Shown: in pieces, positions 34,260 through 46,414 of the stretch
How positions within the stretch are numbered: position 1 is the first letter of the stretch
Layout: each line of letters begins with the position of its first letter
Source: Impatiens glandulifera
Lineage: Eukaryota > Streptophyta > Magnoliopsida > Ericales > Balsaminaceae
Direction of reading: 5' to 3'
Assembly: GCF_907164915.1 (NCBI RefSeq)
Contig: NC_061869.1
Coordinates: 16,283,125 to 16,347,124, forward strand
DNA: 64,000 bases
Program-made: the position numbers and the translations under genes
The notes under the pieces: model-generated
Told to the model about the DNA's origin: nothing
What the model saw: the letters and a program-made list of their open reading frames with translations, nothing else
Database searches by the model: none

Positions 34260-36420
34260 TATGTAGCACCACCGCTTTTTGAGTATTTCTTTCGATTTCT
34301 TCTTTGACTTAGAATAATGAATTATTAATAAAATCAATTAGATTAATACAACAAAATATACCGTGAATTGTTCCCACCAAACGTTCTTAATGTCTTCGGG
34401 AACTTGATTCCAGTTCAAGTATGCCCCCTCCAATAACCTGTGAATATCTTATGTATGTCTTTTAAAATATCCGGATAGAGTTTCAAAAACATACCAGAGT
34501 TAAAAATGAAGTCATTTTATATTTTTAAATTACAATGTAACCATAACTTAAATGAATAAACTTACTTCTATCCAATAACTTATATGTAGGTCTTTGACGA
34601 TTTGGAAAGATTGTCTAAGTCTACATCCTCCCTTAAATCTTCTTCATCCTCATCTTCCGTTTCAATATTTAAGGATGGTTGAGTTGGATATGTATTGTCA
34701 AGGATGAGGGCACGATTGACCACAATATATGTTGTGTCATATTGAGTTTCTAAATCTTCAGAAAGGATAAGTTGAAGATTTTGCTGAACTGAAGTTGAAG
34801 GAAGTTTGATTGGAGTAGACTTCTTATTTTGGTTGAATTTTTGAATTTTTGGTTATTGTGTTTAAGATATGAAGTAAGTAATGCTTATTTGGGGGTACTG
34901 GTCATTTGGGGGGTACTGGTTGTTTGGGGGTACATGTTATTTGGGGACTACTTTTTTTAGAAGACGGTTTTCTGGGTGAAGTTGGGGTGGTTGTTTTAGG
35001 GCTATTCGTCGTGAAGAGGGTTGTTTTTCTTTTAGGGATATTACCATTTTGGTACGTTTAGAATGTGAAGTCCTCTTCTGAACCTCTTTATCCTTTTTTG
35101 TTATTCTATCGGAAATTTTATAGTCACACACATCCTACAACCAATTACAAACTTTCTAAATACATAAATAACTTTAATAACTAAATTATAACTCTATCAA
35201 CTAAATCATACCTGGTCTAATTGTGTATATTCAGATTCACTTAGATTCTATTTTTTTAGATTGTCTACTCATATTGCAAGATATTTTGTTCAACCAATAT
35301 GAAATATAAAACCAATTAGGACTTAATGTAGATCATATAAAAGTAAACTATTAACAAATACAAAATTACCACTATATTGTTCATTCACCAAACCATTGGA
35401 GGAAAATGCAAACATACTAAGAAGCAAAAAGAATAATAGATATTGTATAATAGATATTGTATTGTACTTGTATGTTGTAACAGGTCTTATTAAAGGAGAA
35501 ATGATAGCAATTAACATTACACGACTAACTATATTCATATAGCAATTAAAATAGATGAGAAATATGGTTGAATGATTTGTATTTGATCTTTTAAAATACA
35601 GGAAAGATAGAAAACAAGAAAGAGATTCGTTTTAATTTGAAAATAAACTATCAAGAATGCATATTATAAGGTAATGTATGTATCTAAATCTATTATATGT
35701 ATCTAATTCAGTAATATATTCAGATATTAATAACATCCTAAAATTCCCTTTAGCTGAATCATTCATTAAAGAACTGTTCAAGAAACTAGAAAAAATAGAA
35801 ACTAGAACAACATAACATCATCTATCTTACTCTATATACAATAAATTCAATACCAAACAATATATTGGTTCCTAGCTAGGATCATTGGCCTGGTTTTGAT
35901 TAGTAGACATACAAAGTGATGTAATTCGTAAGTTACAAGACTACAAACAAGTTAAAATAAATATTGAAAATAAAACCGTAAAAATATAACTGAAAACAGG
36001 TTAAGTGATATTCAAAACTAGATATTGAGAACTATCGAATTGCTAAGTAGTGAAAATGTATTGAAAACAAATATTGAGAACTTGAATAATCCTGAAACAT
36101 ATCATACCTCTAACAAGAAGAATCATTTTTTTGGCAAAGTTCCAGCGAAGAAGAATCGTCGTGGCTAGGATGCAGCTAGGTTTCAACGTGTTTATGGCTA
36201 GAGTTCGCGGGGTTGCGGGTATGTTTGCGGCTATGTTCGTTTATGATGTGAGAGACCATTATCGAATTGATCATTAGAGAATGGTGGTAGTGGGAGGTGT
36301 GAGTCGAGGAGAATTTGGTGTAGAGGGAGGCGAGTAGGGTTTGGGATTGAGGGAGGTTTCAGTCGGGGAGAGAGAGAAAGTTTTGGGGGAATGAATTTTT
36401 TCTAAGTGTGAAATGATTTG
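34260..36420 (-). pseudogene. Second CACTA-type gene (TNPA / plant transposase PF03004-like), degraded
   Basis: The minus-strand locus starts with a C/T-rich leader (36400-36100) ending at the splice donor-like GAGGTATG. It has a basic segment (MCDYKISDRITKKDKEVQ, 35131-34937), an acidic segment (34690-34620) and a block NWNQVPEDIKNVWWEQF (about 34415-34365) resembling the WxxVPxxxxxxWWxxF motif of the second, DNA-binding protein of plant CACTA elements. A stop lies after that block, and CACTA similarity ends near 34260 where copia gag begins. TNPA-like proteins bind subterminal repeats. The assignment rests on one motif and the neighbouring tnp2 gene. Confidence 0.45.
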
Positions 36421-36539
36421 AAAAAGAGTTTTGGCGCAAAAAAGAGAGTTTACGCGGTATATTAAATTTTTTTTGACTGAAGGTAGCTACAACAATGTTT
36501 GCATTAAACAATACATATCGCAAAATAATTTTGGAATAA

Positions 36540-37140
36540 GAGTTCTGCAACTACGTATGCATTAAACTGGATTAGCGCTGAACTACAATAGGTTCAACAA
36601 TAATATATTTTGAGACTAATGCCGTTTTTAATGCAGATCCAATGGCATGTTTTGTAATTTTTTTTAAAATTCTTGGGTAACAAATACATATTTACATAGA
36701 AACCACATATACATTAAACTGGAATTAGCGTTGAACTGCAATAGGTTCAACAATGATATATTTTGAATACCAATTCCGTTTTTAATGCATATCCAATGGC
36801 ATAATTTATAATTATTTTTGAACTATCGGGTAACAAATTTGTACTACATAGCAATCACATATCTATTAAACTAGAAGTAGCGCTGAACTTCAATAGGTTC
36901 AACAATAAAATATTTTGAAGGTCAATGCTGTTTTAATGCAAAGATCCAATGACATGTTTTGTAATTTTTTGAACACTCGAGTAACAAATGAGTATTTATA
37001 TAGCAACTATTTATGCATTAAACTGAAATTAGTGCTGAAATGCAATAAGTACAACAATAATATATTTTGAAGGCAAATGTCATTTTTAATGTAGATCCAA
37101 TGGAACTTCGAGTAATTATTCTTCTAATTTATGAGCAACA
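36540..37140. repeat. Four-copy ~152-bp tandem array, left side of the CACTA transposase
   Basis: The marker CAATAGGTTCAACAA recurs at 36586, 36739, 36891 and 37043, giving a 152-153-bp period. The unit includes GCATTAAACTGGAATTAGCG, AATGCCGTTTTTAATGCAGA and CGGGTAACAAAT. It resembles, in reverse orientation, the eight-copy array at 41540-42760. Confidence 0.85.
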
Positions 37141-37340
37141 AAACTTGCGATGTTCAAAAACTTTTTTTCATGTAATTTAGTTATAATATTGCAGAATTGA
37201 ACAATACATATTAAGAAAAATAATATGCAATTACGTCAGCAGTAACATTTCAAACTAAAACATCAAAATATGTCATCTCCTAATTGTTCTTCACCTTCTA
37301 AATCTTCATCATCTCCATTTCTACTATTATTCAAATCAGT

Positions 37341-40300
37341 TTATAGATGATCACTTTCCTCCGAAGCACTTCCAACCAATTCAATTTTATCAAATCCATC
37401 TAACTCATCATGAATAACATTGTGATCACTCAAATCGTCGATATCATATAAGGGAATATGTAGGAGAATATACAATTCTATGGTAGGATACTTTTGTTGA
37501 TACACCACTTCATTTGTCCATATTTCCTCCATCATTCCTCTTGATTTTATTTTGCAAATGGTCATCTATCCAGAATTACGATCATTCATTGTGGTTGGAT
37601 AGTTCGAATAGTAAACTTGTATAGCTTGTTGAGCAAGAATAAATGGGTCGTACTTATTATATCTATGTCTCATGCTCACGTCAATCAATTTATATGTTTT
37701 ATTAACTTAGTACCTATAATATGATCAAACCACAAACATTTAAATAGAACCACATGTAAACATTGATCAAATATTCTAATTAAATAATCTCCTCTAAAAG
37801 TCCATAATAATTAAAACATTTGAATGAATGCAAATACCACTATTCATTGATGATTTGTTATATCCAAAATCACCACCTCTCCACACATATCCATTAATGA
37901 AGTATGTTGAATATCTAGTTGATGAAGTCTTTGGACCAAATGATATGAAATACGTTAATTATTTGTCAAGATGATCCCTTATTTGTTCTTATAAAACCTT
38001 CGAAGTGAATTATTATAATGTTTAGATCGGAACCATAATGAGACTTGAAATATTTAGTCATAATGAAAATTGAAATTACCTTTGACCGGAACCATGATGA
38101 GAATTGACAATCCTTTTCATTAGGATCTACTTCAGCATTCATACCACAAAAAGTCCTTAAATAATGAAATAAAATAAGTTATCAAATTCAAAATGAAGAA
38201 TTATGATATGATCGTTCAATACGTATAATATGGATCTACCTCCGAACAATTTAGTAGGACATATGTGTGAGTAACTAATGTTTATTTGTTGGTCATAAAT
38301 CTCTTTGAATCACCACTTCCACGTCCTAGGTAATTAAAAATTGAAATTGGTTATCCTCTCTTCTAGCATAGCGGCAACAAGAGGTGGATATTCCCCAGGC
38401 CTCCATTAGGTCCTGGGTTCGAGCCTGTCAAGAGGCAAGTTCTGCGCCTGGTTAAATGGATAAGTATGTTTGCGGGCTATGTACTTATCCCGCGGGGATT
38501 AGTCGCACTCCATAGGAGCAGCGGAACCCAGCGTTCTCAAAAAAAATTGAAATTGGTTGTTGATTTTTATTCAATGACCCTTCCGTGTTCCTTAACGATT
38601 GCCTTTGTTTGAAATTTACATTCAATTTAAAATAATACGAAGAAAATGTTGATATTTTTCAAGAATATAGGCAATGCATATGGATGCTTCAATTCTAGCC
38701 TTATTTTTCACCTTATTATTCACACTCTTTAGAAACCTAAATTTAAAAGGGTAAAAATTATAAAGTATATTTATTTATTTTGTACAAAGATAATACAAAA
38801 TATGTATGTACATACCTCTCAAAGGGATACATCTATCTGTATTGTACTGTACCTCCTTTTTTTTCTTCAATGGTATATGTATCAAAAGATGTTCCATTGA
38901 ATAAAAAAGAAAGGTGGGAAAATCTTCTATAGGTTGCATACAATTACAGGAATTTGAGCTTGTAAGTTATCCACTTTGTCTAAGCTCAAAGTTGAACAAT
39001 TATGGTCATGAATGAAATTACTTAAATTAGTCAAGGTTCCCCAAACGAATTTAGGTAATATTTTCTTGAATGCAATTGGAAATAACCTTTCTAAAAAAAT
39101 ATGACAATCTTGACTTTTGAATCCGATCAACCTAGATTCGGTTGTGTCAACGCATCTTGACAAATTGGAAACAAAACCATTTGAGAATTTTAACGAATTC
39201 AGTCATTTACATATTATGATATTTTTTTCCTCGACAAGGTATAAGAATCCTTCTTAGGCTTACGAGACATTGTATCAGGATCAACATGTAGCTCTGAGCG
39301 ACTGCAAACAAGAAATATATCATTCCCAGCGTTAAGGTTGTCCTTCATCTTAACCTTCAAATTTATAATGATATTTATAATGTTTATAACACATTCTTTT
39401 CAATATGCATAAAATCGAAGTTATGTCGAATGAGAAGTTTTGAACAATACGAAAGCTCCCAGAAGATTCTTCTCTTAATCCACTATTGATGATCACCAAA
39501 TCCATGAGGATACTCATTGAGAGATTCACTTGCAATCTTGGAATTTGAAATATCAGACCATATTTCATTGCCATCTTTTATATGAGGATGAAGAGTTGTT
39601 TACACCCGGTCTTTTATAAAATGTTGTGTGTCATTTCTGTAAAGATGCTCCGGTGATAAAAAATGTCCGTGATAATAAAAATAACAATCATTTTGGTCAT
39701 ATTTTAATCGAAAAGATTAAGATTTTTTCATACATATTGGACAATCATAAAGTCCATGAGTACTTCAACCCGACAACATTCCATAAGCATGAAAATCACT
39801 AATAGTCCACAACACCATTTCCTTCATGTTAAATGTTTCATCTCGAGAAACATCATAGGTAGGAACGCCAACATTCCACAACATTTGTGACTCCTCTATC
39901 TATGGTTGAAGGAAAATATCAATATTTCTTTGTAGACATTTTTGTCCATGAATAATTAGTGAAATAAACATATATTGTGACTTCTTGTACATACCCGGTT
40001 GTAGATTATAGGGTGGTAGAATTACTCTCCAACATGAATATGATTTTCCAAACTGTCCGAAATGAGCAGATCCATCAGAATAAAGGTCACGTCGAACACT
40101 TCTATGCTCGAGTGCAAATATTGGATAATGATGATTAAACCTTTTCCAAGCCTCTCCATCATAAGGATGACACATGATCCCATGTTTGTTAATATGACCA
40201 CCATGCCATGTCATGTGAGCGGCGATCACATTCGATGCGTACAACCTTTGCGAGAAAGTGATAAATAACTGAATTGTCTTTGAATTTGGAAAGATTACAA

Positions 40301-40995
40301 AACCTGCAGGATTGTTGATTAATATCTTCCCCCAATAAAACATGCAACCATCTCTACATACATCGATTCTAATCACGGGTAAACCCAAATCTTCAAACAA
40401 TTTTTTCAAGCTATAAAAATTATCTGGCTTACAATTATCTTTTTGGTAATATTGACCTAATGTAGTCCAAATTTTAATTTATAGCACGCTCTAACTAATT
40501 TTTCTCGTATTTCATATTAAGTTGTTTTACCATAACTGATAGTTTACTCTAGCTTTGATGACCAGGCCAGATTGGTTGATGTGCCGCATTTAATACATTC
40601 AAGAACCTCTATGATAAAATATGTGTGTTTACATTGGTAGAAGCTTCATTCCCCACATTTGGTTGGTAACTTGATGCCATGTCATATATCATTAACTCAT
40701 ATGCATTTGATCTTTCATTGTAACCTACCAAAGGTCGTTTATGTTAATAGTTGTATACCTTTGAGTTTTCAATTGGTTCCTCACTAGCAGCCCACATATA
40801 ATAGTTTTTCATGAATCCATTTCTTAGCAAATGATTATGGCATAATTCAGACGTAATGAACTTTTGAATACGACATTTTTGGCAAACACACCTGATTTTT
40901 TCACCATCCATATAAGAAAGTTGAGTTGTGGCAAATGAAATGAACTCTTTTAAACCTCTTAAAAATATGTACATCCAAATCCGATACTCCCTCAT
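37341..40995 (-). pseudogene. CACTA (En/Spm) transposase, tnp2 type, degraded
   Basis: Domain order on the minus strand matches plant tnp2. The transposase-associated domain is at 40995-40744 (YMDGEKIRCVCQKCRIQKF, GFMKNYYMW). The transposase core is at 40409-39600 (MTWHGGHINKHGIMCHPYDG, EAWKRF, AHFGQFGKSYSCWRVI, YNLQPGMYKK, then ETFNMKEMVLWTISDF and CPICMKKS). A DUF4218-like block is at 39163-38880 (LIGFKSQDCHIFLERLFPIA, then SMEHL-like). A C-terminal DUF4216-like tail, AQQAIQVYYSN, is at about 37640-37341. Stops, shifts and a SINE at 38353 interrupt it. The enzyme would cut and join CACTA ends in the nucleus; this copy looks inactive. Confidence 0.85.
38353..38546 (+). mobile_element. tRNA-derived SINE
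   Basis: About 190 bp with a pol III box A-like TAGCATAGCGGCAAC near 38364, a good box B GGGTTCGAGCCTG near 38414, a TTATCCCGCGGGGATTAG block and a short A tail after GCGTTCTC. It is flanked by ATTGAAATTGGTT at 38340-38352 and 38546-38558. It is the best-preserved member of the family also seen at 13111 and 24141, and it is inserted in the C-terminal part of the CACTA transposase. Confidence 0.9.
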
Positions 40996-41539
40996 TTTGT
41001 ATTCTACAATATATATATAATCAAATATAACAATATATATATAATCAAATATAAGATTAACATGTATTTATCCAAATATATAAATGATGTTGTATATAAA
41101 ATCATGTATAAGAATAATATGTGATATATATAATCAAAGACAAGATAAGAATAATATGTTAAATATATAAAATGTATTCAAGATCTTGATCTTTGTTCAT
41201 CAAATGGTGAAAATTCCTAATAAATGTGATACAACATGAAAACATAAATGAAAATAAGAACATTATATACTTTTATATATATAAATGACGAAGATAGAAG
41301 ATAGAGACATATATTTACATTGATGTTAAATAAAATATATTGAATAACTTGATGTTCTTGATCAAAAGATGAATATAGAAGATAGAGAGATAGATATATT
41401 GTAGTGTGTATATTGTAGAAGATGAAGTGAAGGAGCAAGTACACAAGTACATTGGTTGTTGGTGATAATTAGAAATATAAAATATTTTTTTAAAACTAAA
41501 ATTGTTACTAGTTTAATTAGTTTTAACGTGAAATAGAGA
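40996..41539 (-). other. AT-rich upstream region of the tnp2-like gene
   Basis: ATATATAATCAAATATAA-type simple repeats and GAAGATAGA repeats. It probably holds the leader and promoter of the minus-strand transposase. No CACTA end was found. Confidence 0.35.
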
Positions 41540-42760
41540 TCCGCAATAGATTTTGCAATATTATATAATATCGATATTGCAAAGATTACAACAATTCGCC
41601 ATTGAACACGGTTTAGTGCAAATATTACTACACTCTTATACAACAAAATTATACCAGAGAGTTGAAAAATATTTACTAAAAATGTCATTCGATATGCATT
41701 AGTTTTCTCAATAATACGTATTATCGATATTGAAAACATTAAAGTAATTCGGCGTTGAACACGGTTTAGTACAAAGTTTACTACACTCTTAAATAGGGGA
41801 TTTCTACCCGAGAGTTGAAAAATATTTACTAAAACTGTTAGTCAATTTGCATTAGTCTTCATAGTAATATGTATTATCGATATTGTAACATTAAAGCAAT
41901 TTGGCGTTGAACACGATTTAGTGCAAAGTTTACTGCACTCTCAAACAGGGAATTTCTACACGAGAGTTGATTTTTTTATTAAAAATGTCATTCGATTTAC
42001 ACTAGTTTTCGCAATAATATTTATTATTGATATTATAAACATTAAAGAAATTCGGCGTTGAATACGGTTTAATGCAAAGTTTAATACAATCTCAAATAAA
42101 GAATTTCTACCTGAAAGTTAAAAAATATTTACAAAATATATCATTCAATTTATATTAGTCTTCGCAATAATACGTATTATCAATTTTATAAATATTAAAG
42201 CAATTCGACAATGAATACGATTTAGTGCAATGTTTATTACACTCTTATACATCATAATTATACAATAGAGTTGGAAAATATTTACTAAATATGCCATTCA
42301 ATTTGCACAAGTCTTCGCAATAATACGTATTATAGATATTGTAAACATTAAAGCAATTTGGCGTTGAACACTGTTTAGTGCAAAGTTTACTACACTCTCA
42401 AATAGAGGATTTCTACCCGAGAGTTCAAAAATATTTACTAAATGTGTCATTCGATCTACACTAGTTTTCGCAATAATATGTATTTTCGATATTACAAATA
42501 TTAAAACAATGTGGCGTTGAACAAAGTTTAGTGCAAAGACTATTTCACTCTCAAACGGGGATTTCTACTCGAGAGTTGAAAAATATTTACTAAATATGTC
42601 ATTTTATTTCCCACATGTTTCGCAATAAAACGAATATCGATATTGCAAAGATTATAACAATTTTGCGATGAATGTTGATCAGTGTAAATGTTATTGCATT
42701 CTCATAGAGAGCAAAAGTTCTAAAATAATTACAACATATTGTTATTGCAATCATTGAACT
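41540..42760. repeat. Eight-copy ~153-bp tandem array, right side of the CACTA transposase
   Basis: The marker AATAATACGTATTATCGATA, or a close variant, recurs at about 41558, 41711, 41868, 42013, 42167, 42320, 42472 and 42625. Each unit also has TTGGCGTTGAACACGGTTTA, AGTTTACTACACTCTCAAA and CGAGAGTTGAAAAATATTTA. Reverse-complemented, it aligns with the array at 36540-37140 (shared CTCGGGTA, GCAYTAAAC, AATGACAT-like blocks). Confidence 0.88.
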
Positions 42761-43233
42761 AGACATTGATCAACAATATTATTCGCAATAATTTCAATAA
42801 AAAATTTGTCTAAGAAAAGTAAAAATTTTATAAAACTTAATGTATAACTTAATTTTTTAAAATCAAATCTATATGAATAAACTATAACCACAAAACTTTT
42901 CAAAAATTATGTAAGCAAAAGAATATAAATAAATATAACTATAACATGTTAAACATAAATAATCCTAACCAAAAATCATAAATATTCATAACCATTAAAC
43001 AACCACAATATTGTTCATAACCAAAAACACAAAATTTAATTAAAACACAAGTGTTCAAAATCTTCATACATATCATACAAAAGAAATGAAAGTTCTTTAA
43101 TTAATTTTTCTTCCTTTTGTTGCTTTCCAAGTTCATTTACATCTTATTTGCAACCATAACACCCATCACAAAATCAATCAAAGTATTTTCCACCAGAAAA
43201 ACATCTTTAATTTAATGAATAAAAACAAAAAAA
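42761..43233. other. AT-rich spacer
   Basis: No long frame or repeat of note; ACATAAATA-type motifs only. Confidence 0.35.
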
Positions 43234-43916
43234 GTATCAAAACTCGAAAAGGTAATATTTTAATAAAAATCAAAGGATCTACATATGACATACCTTCATG
43301 GTCATCTAATTGACAACCTTGATAGTTTTATTATTTATTATGCTCATATCATCAAGAACATTATATATCCCATCATTCGTAGCTTTCATTTGAGCTTCCA
43401 AGCTTGCTATTTTTGAAATAGATGCTGCAAGCTCCGCCTTGACGGTTTGGAGCTCAGTGAATGCTTCTATCTCTAGTGTCGTTTCGTTCTTATTGTCGGA
43501 GCTTATGTCGTAGCAAGGAGTGGAGGAGCTTGGAGTCCTTAAAAGCATTCGTTTGCGAGTAGATTGGGTTAAAAGTATTAAAACTCGAAAAGGTAATATT
43601 TTAATAAAAATCAAAGGATCTACATATGACATACCTTCATGGTCATCTAATTGACAACCTTGATAGTTGTATTATTTATTATGCTCATATCATCAAGAAC
43701 ATTATATATTCCATCATTCGTAGCTTTCATTTGAGCTTCCAAGCTTTCTATTTTTGAAATAGATGCTGCAAGCTCCGCCTTGACGGTTTGGAGCTCAGTG
43801 AATGCTTCTATCTCTAGTGTCGTTTCGTTCTTATTGTCGGAGCTTATGTCGTAGCAAGGAGTGGAGGAGCTTGGAGTCCTTAAAAGCATTCGTTTGCGAG
43901 TAGATTAGGTTAAAAG
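43234..43916 (-). repeat. 341-bp tandem duplication containing a coiled-coil ORF
   Basis: 43234-43574 and 43575-43916 are almost identical, with only a few substitutions (for example Ala/Glu and Lys/Thr codons). Each copy carries the same ~80-codon minus-strand frame and a copy of the intron-like segment after it. Confidence 0.92.
43306..43889 (-). CDS. Small coiled-coil ORF, present twice (unknown)
   Basis: Two near-identical ~80-residue frames (43889-43647 and, in the longer frame 43632-43306, its second copy). They start MLLRTPSSSTPCYDISSDN and continue with TLEIEAFTELQTVKAELAAS, which has heptad-like leucines and acidic/basic pairs and so probably forms a coiled coil. A C/T-rich leader (44094-43920) precedes the first copy. 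The family is not recognised. A short coiled-coil tail is found at the end of many plant CACTA-encoded proteins, so this may be the remnant of such a gene. It could also be exon shuffling debris. Confidence 0.4.
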
Positions 43917-44094
43917 CATGATGAAATGATGAAAAGAAAGAGAGAAATAGATTGAAGATAAAATATGTTGAAGAAATGGAAATACAATGAATGTATGGAA
44001 GATCGGTTGAAAAGATAAAATGTCGAAGAGTGTGTAATGTTGGCGTGTGAGAGTGGAAAAAACATATATGGTTAGCCGAATTATGGTGAAACAA

Positions 44095-46414
44095 GAATCG
44101 ATGAGACTTAATTTAATAAGACTCGCAATTAATCTTGCATTAAATATTTATTAATATTTTAAAAATTATGTTTTATGTAAAATTAATGTAGTTTAATGCA
44201 TATTATAAGGTTAAAAGATTATTTATAATTGTTAATGCGAAACCTATTCCTAATAGATTACTAATAGATGTTTTCAAAATTATTAAATATTATTGCCATG
44301 TAACTTGCAATAATATAATATCATACCATTAAAGAAATTTTTGCGAAAAATATATATATAATTTTTATTGCAAAACGTAATGTTGGTATATTACAAATAT
44401 ATCAAACGAAAATTTCAAAACAATAAATATAAATGCAATATATTTTGCAATAATAACATTTCATACAATTGCAGAACAGATTACGATTAGATTATATATA
44501 ATAATTAATGCATAACTTAATCCTATTTTATTATGAATATTTCGAAAAATATTTACAAAATTTTTAAATAAAATTAATATAATTTGTAGTAATAAATTAT
44601 AATAAATTTGTAATACCAGTTGCGAATAAATTATAATACAAATTTTCTTATCAATATTATCCTAGTTACTTGAGAATTTAATTTACAATAATCACAACTT
44701 TATTTGTATAATATTTGTTATAATAGTAAATGAAAATATACTTTATTATAAAATATTTTGCAATTATTCACGTAAATATATGTTACTATATTATCAACAT
44801 TATTATGTGCCTTATTACTAGTTTAGTTGTAATGATATATATATATTAATATAAATTTAGAAAAATATTAAATTTTTTTTTGAAAATATATTTTGCATTA
44901 AATATTTTTCAAATTATATTTTCGTAAAAATATAGTTAAAAGATTTGTAATATTTCAAATATTTTAGCATTAAGTATCTTAAATAATATATATATATATA
45001 TATATTAAATATTTGAATTATAATTTCAATATTAATGAATAATGAATTATATTTTAATTCTAAACTAGATGTTTACTTTTATTTTACATAATATTGTTAT
45101 TTAATTTATTTAAAATTATATATCTATCTGAAAGAAATCAAATAAAAAAACAATATATTCCGATATCATAAATATTATATATATTTGAATATTTAGATAA
45201 TTTTAGTTCATTTAAAATTTAATCCAATTTAAATTTAATTAAATTTAATTTAAAGTGAAATAAATTATTTAATTTAGTAATTAGAATAATAGAATTTGAT
45301 GCTCCCTCATAATATTTGTTAATAAACCCACTATTACTCTATTATAAAAATATATCAATTATTATTTAAAAAAAAAATTGGATGATAATTGTCATTTTAT
45401 TTATTGTTTTAGGAGGAATGTCATATTCTGAATTTTTATAATTGTGAGATGTGGATGAGATCTTTAATAGATTTTTTTATTAATATTTGTTCCTTAAAAA
45501 AATAATATGAGACGAATTCAGCTCACCTGTTACCTAATACCTTCATATATTTAATTAATTACCCTCATTCATCATATATATAAATAAAATAAAGGAATAA
45601 TTAATATTTTACTAATGAAAATATATTAGTGTCACACCAGTTCTATCATTGTACAGATATAATAAAGCAGAGGACCCACCTTGTTTTTGTTTACTAATTA
45701 TTTGTCATTTATTGGTTCTATCCAATTTGGGTCGGCTGAATTATGGGTTTCCGTGATTTATTTATATTTATTATTTACTGTTATTAATTGTTTTTATATA
45801 TATTTTTTTTATGATTCACAACCTTTTATTTGAATAAAGGGGTGGTCTTATATTTTATATAACAATTATTGTCACTTGCGATATATTGTTGAGTTTTTTT
45901 TTTAATAAAAATATTGCATTCATTAAAATAGATTCCAGAAATTCTAACTGTGTCATGTCATTTAACCACTTAAATTTTGAAGTTATTAAATTATATAAGT
46001 TAGACCTTTTTTTTAAGATAAGAAACAAGATAATATAAGAAGCAATAAGAATTAAAAGAAAGTTTTGATTCAAGATCTTGGGACTAACTCTTTATCTCGG
46101 ATGACCTAGATCTAAGTCTTAATCCTCTAATGAGGTCGATTCTTTGTCATAGGTTAAGAAGTTCACAAGCTTAGAAAATTATAATAGTCTTAATGTTTAA
46201 GTTAAGTTATAATATTTCACTAAGATACTATAAATTACGAGAGTGGTTCTTAAGAGACAAAAGTTACGGTTTGATTTTTGTTTAAACGTTTTAAATAAAA
46301 CAAAAGTCATAGTCTTAAGGTGTCCTAGCTTACTACCTTAAAAAACTCTATAATGTATTTAGATATGTTTAAAAAATTAAATTAGATAAATTTATGAAAA
46401 TGATGAGTATATAT
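44095..46414. other. AT-rich DNA between CACTA region and gypsy element
   Basis: 44100-44700 has degenerate repeats with GCAATAATATA motifs roughly 152 bp apart, resembling the neighbouring array. 44970-45010 is a short AT microsatellite. 45895-46080 may be a minus-strand retroelement tail: a T run, then TTGCATTCATTAAAATAGAT. No gene is visible. Confidence 0.35.

Noticed and set aside
41380..41420. CACTA terminus near TATTGTAGTGTG
   Set aside because: Lacks the preceding T run of a CACTA end and has no partner end or 3-bp target duplication.
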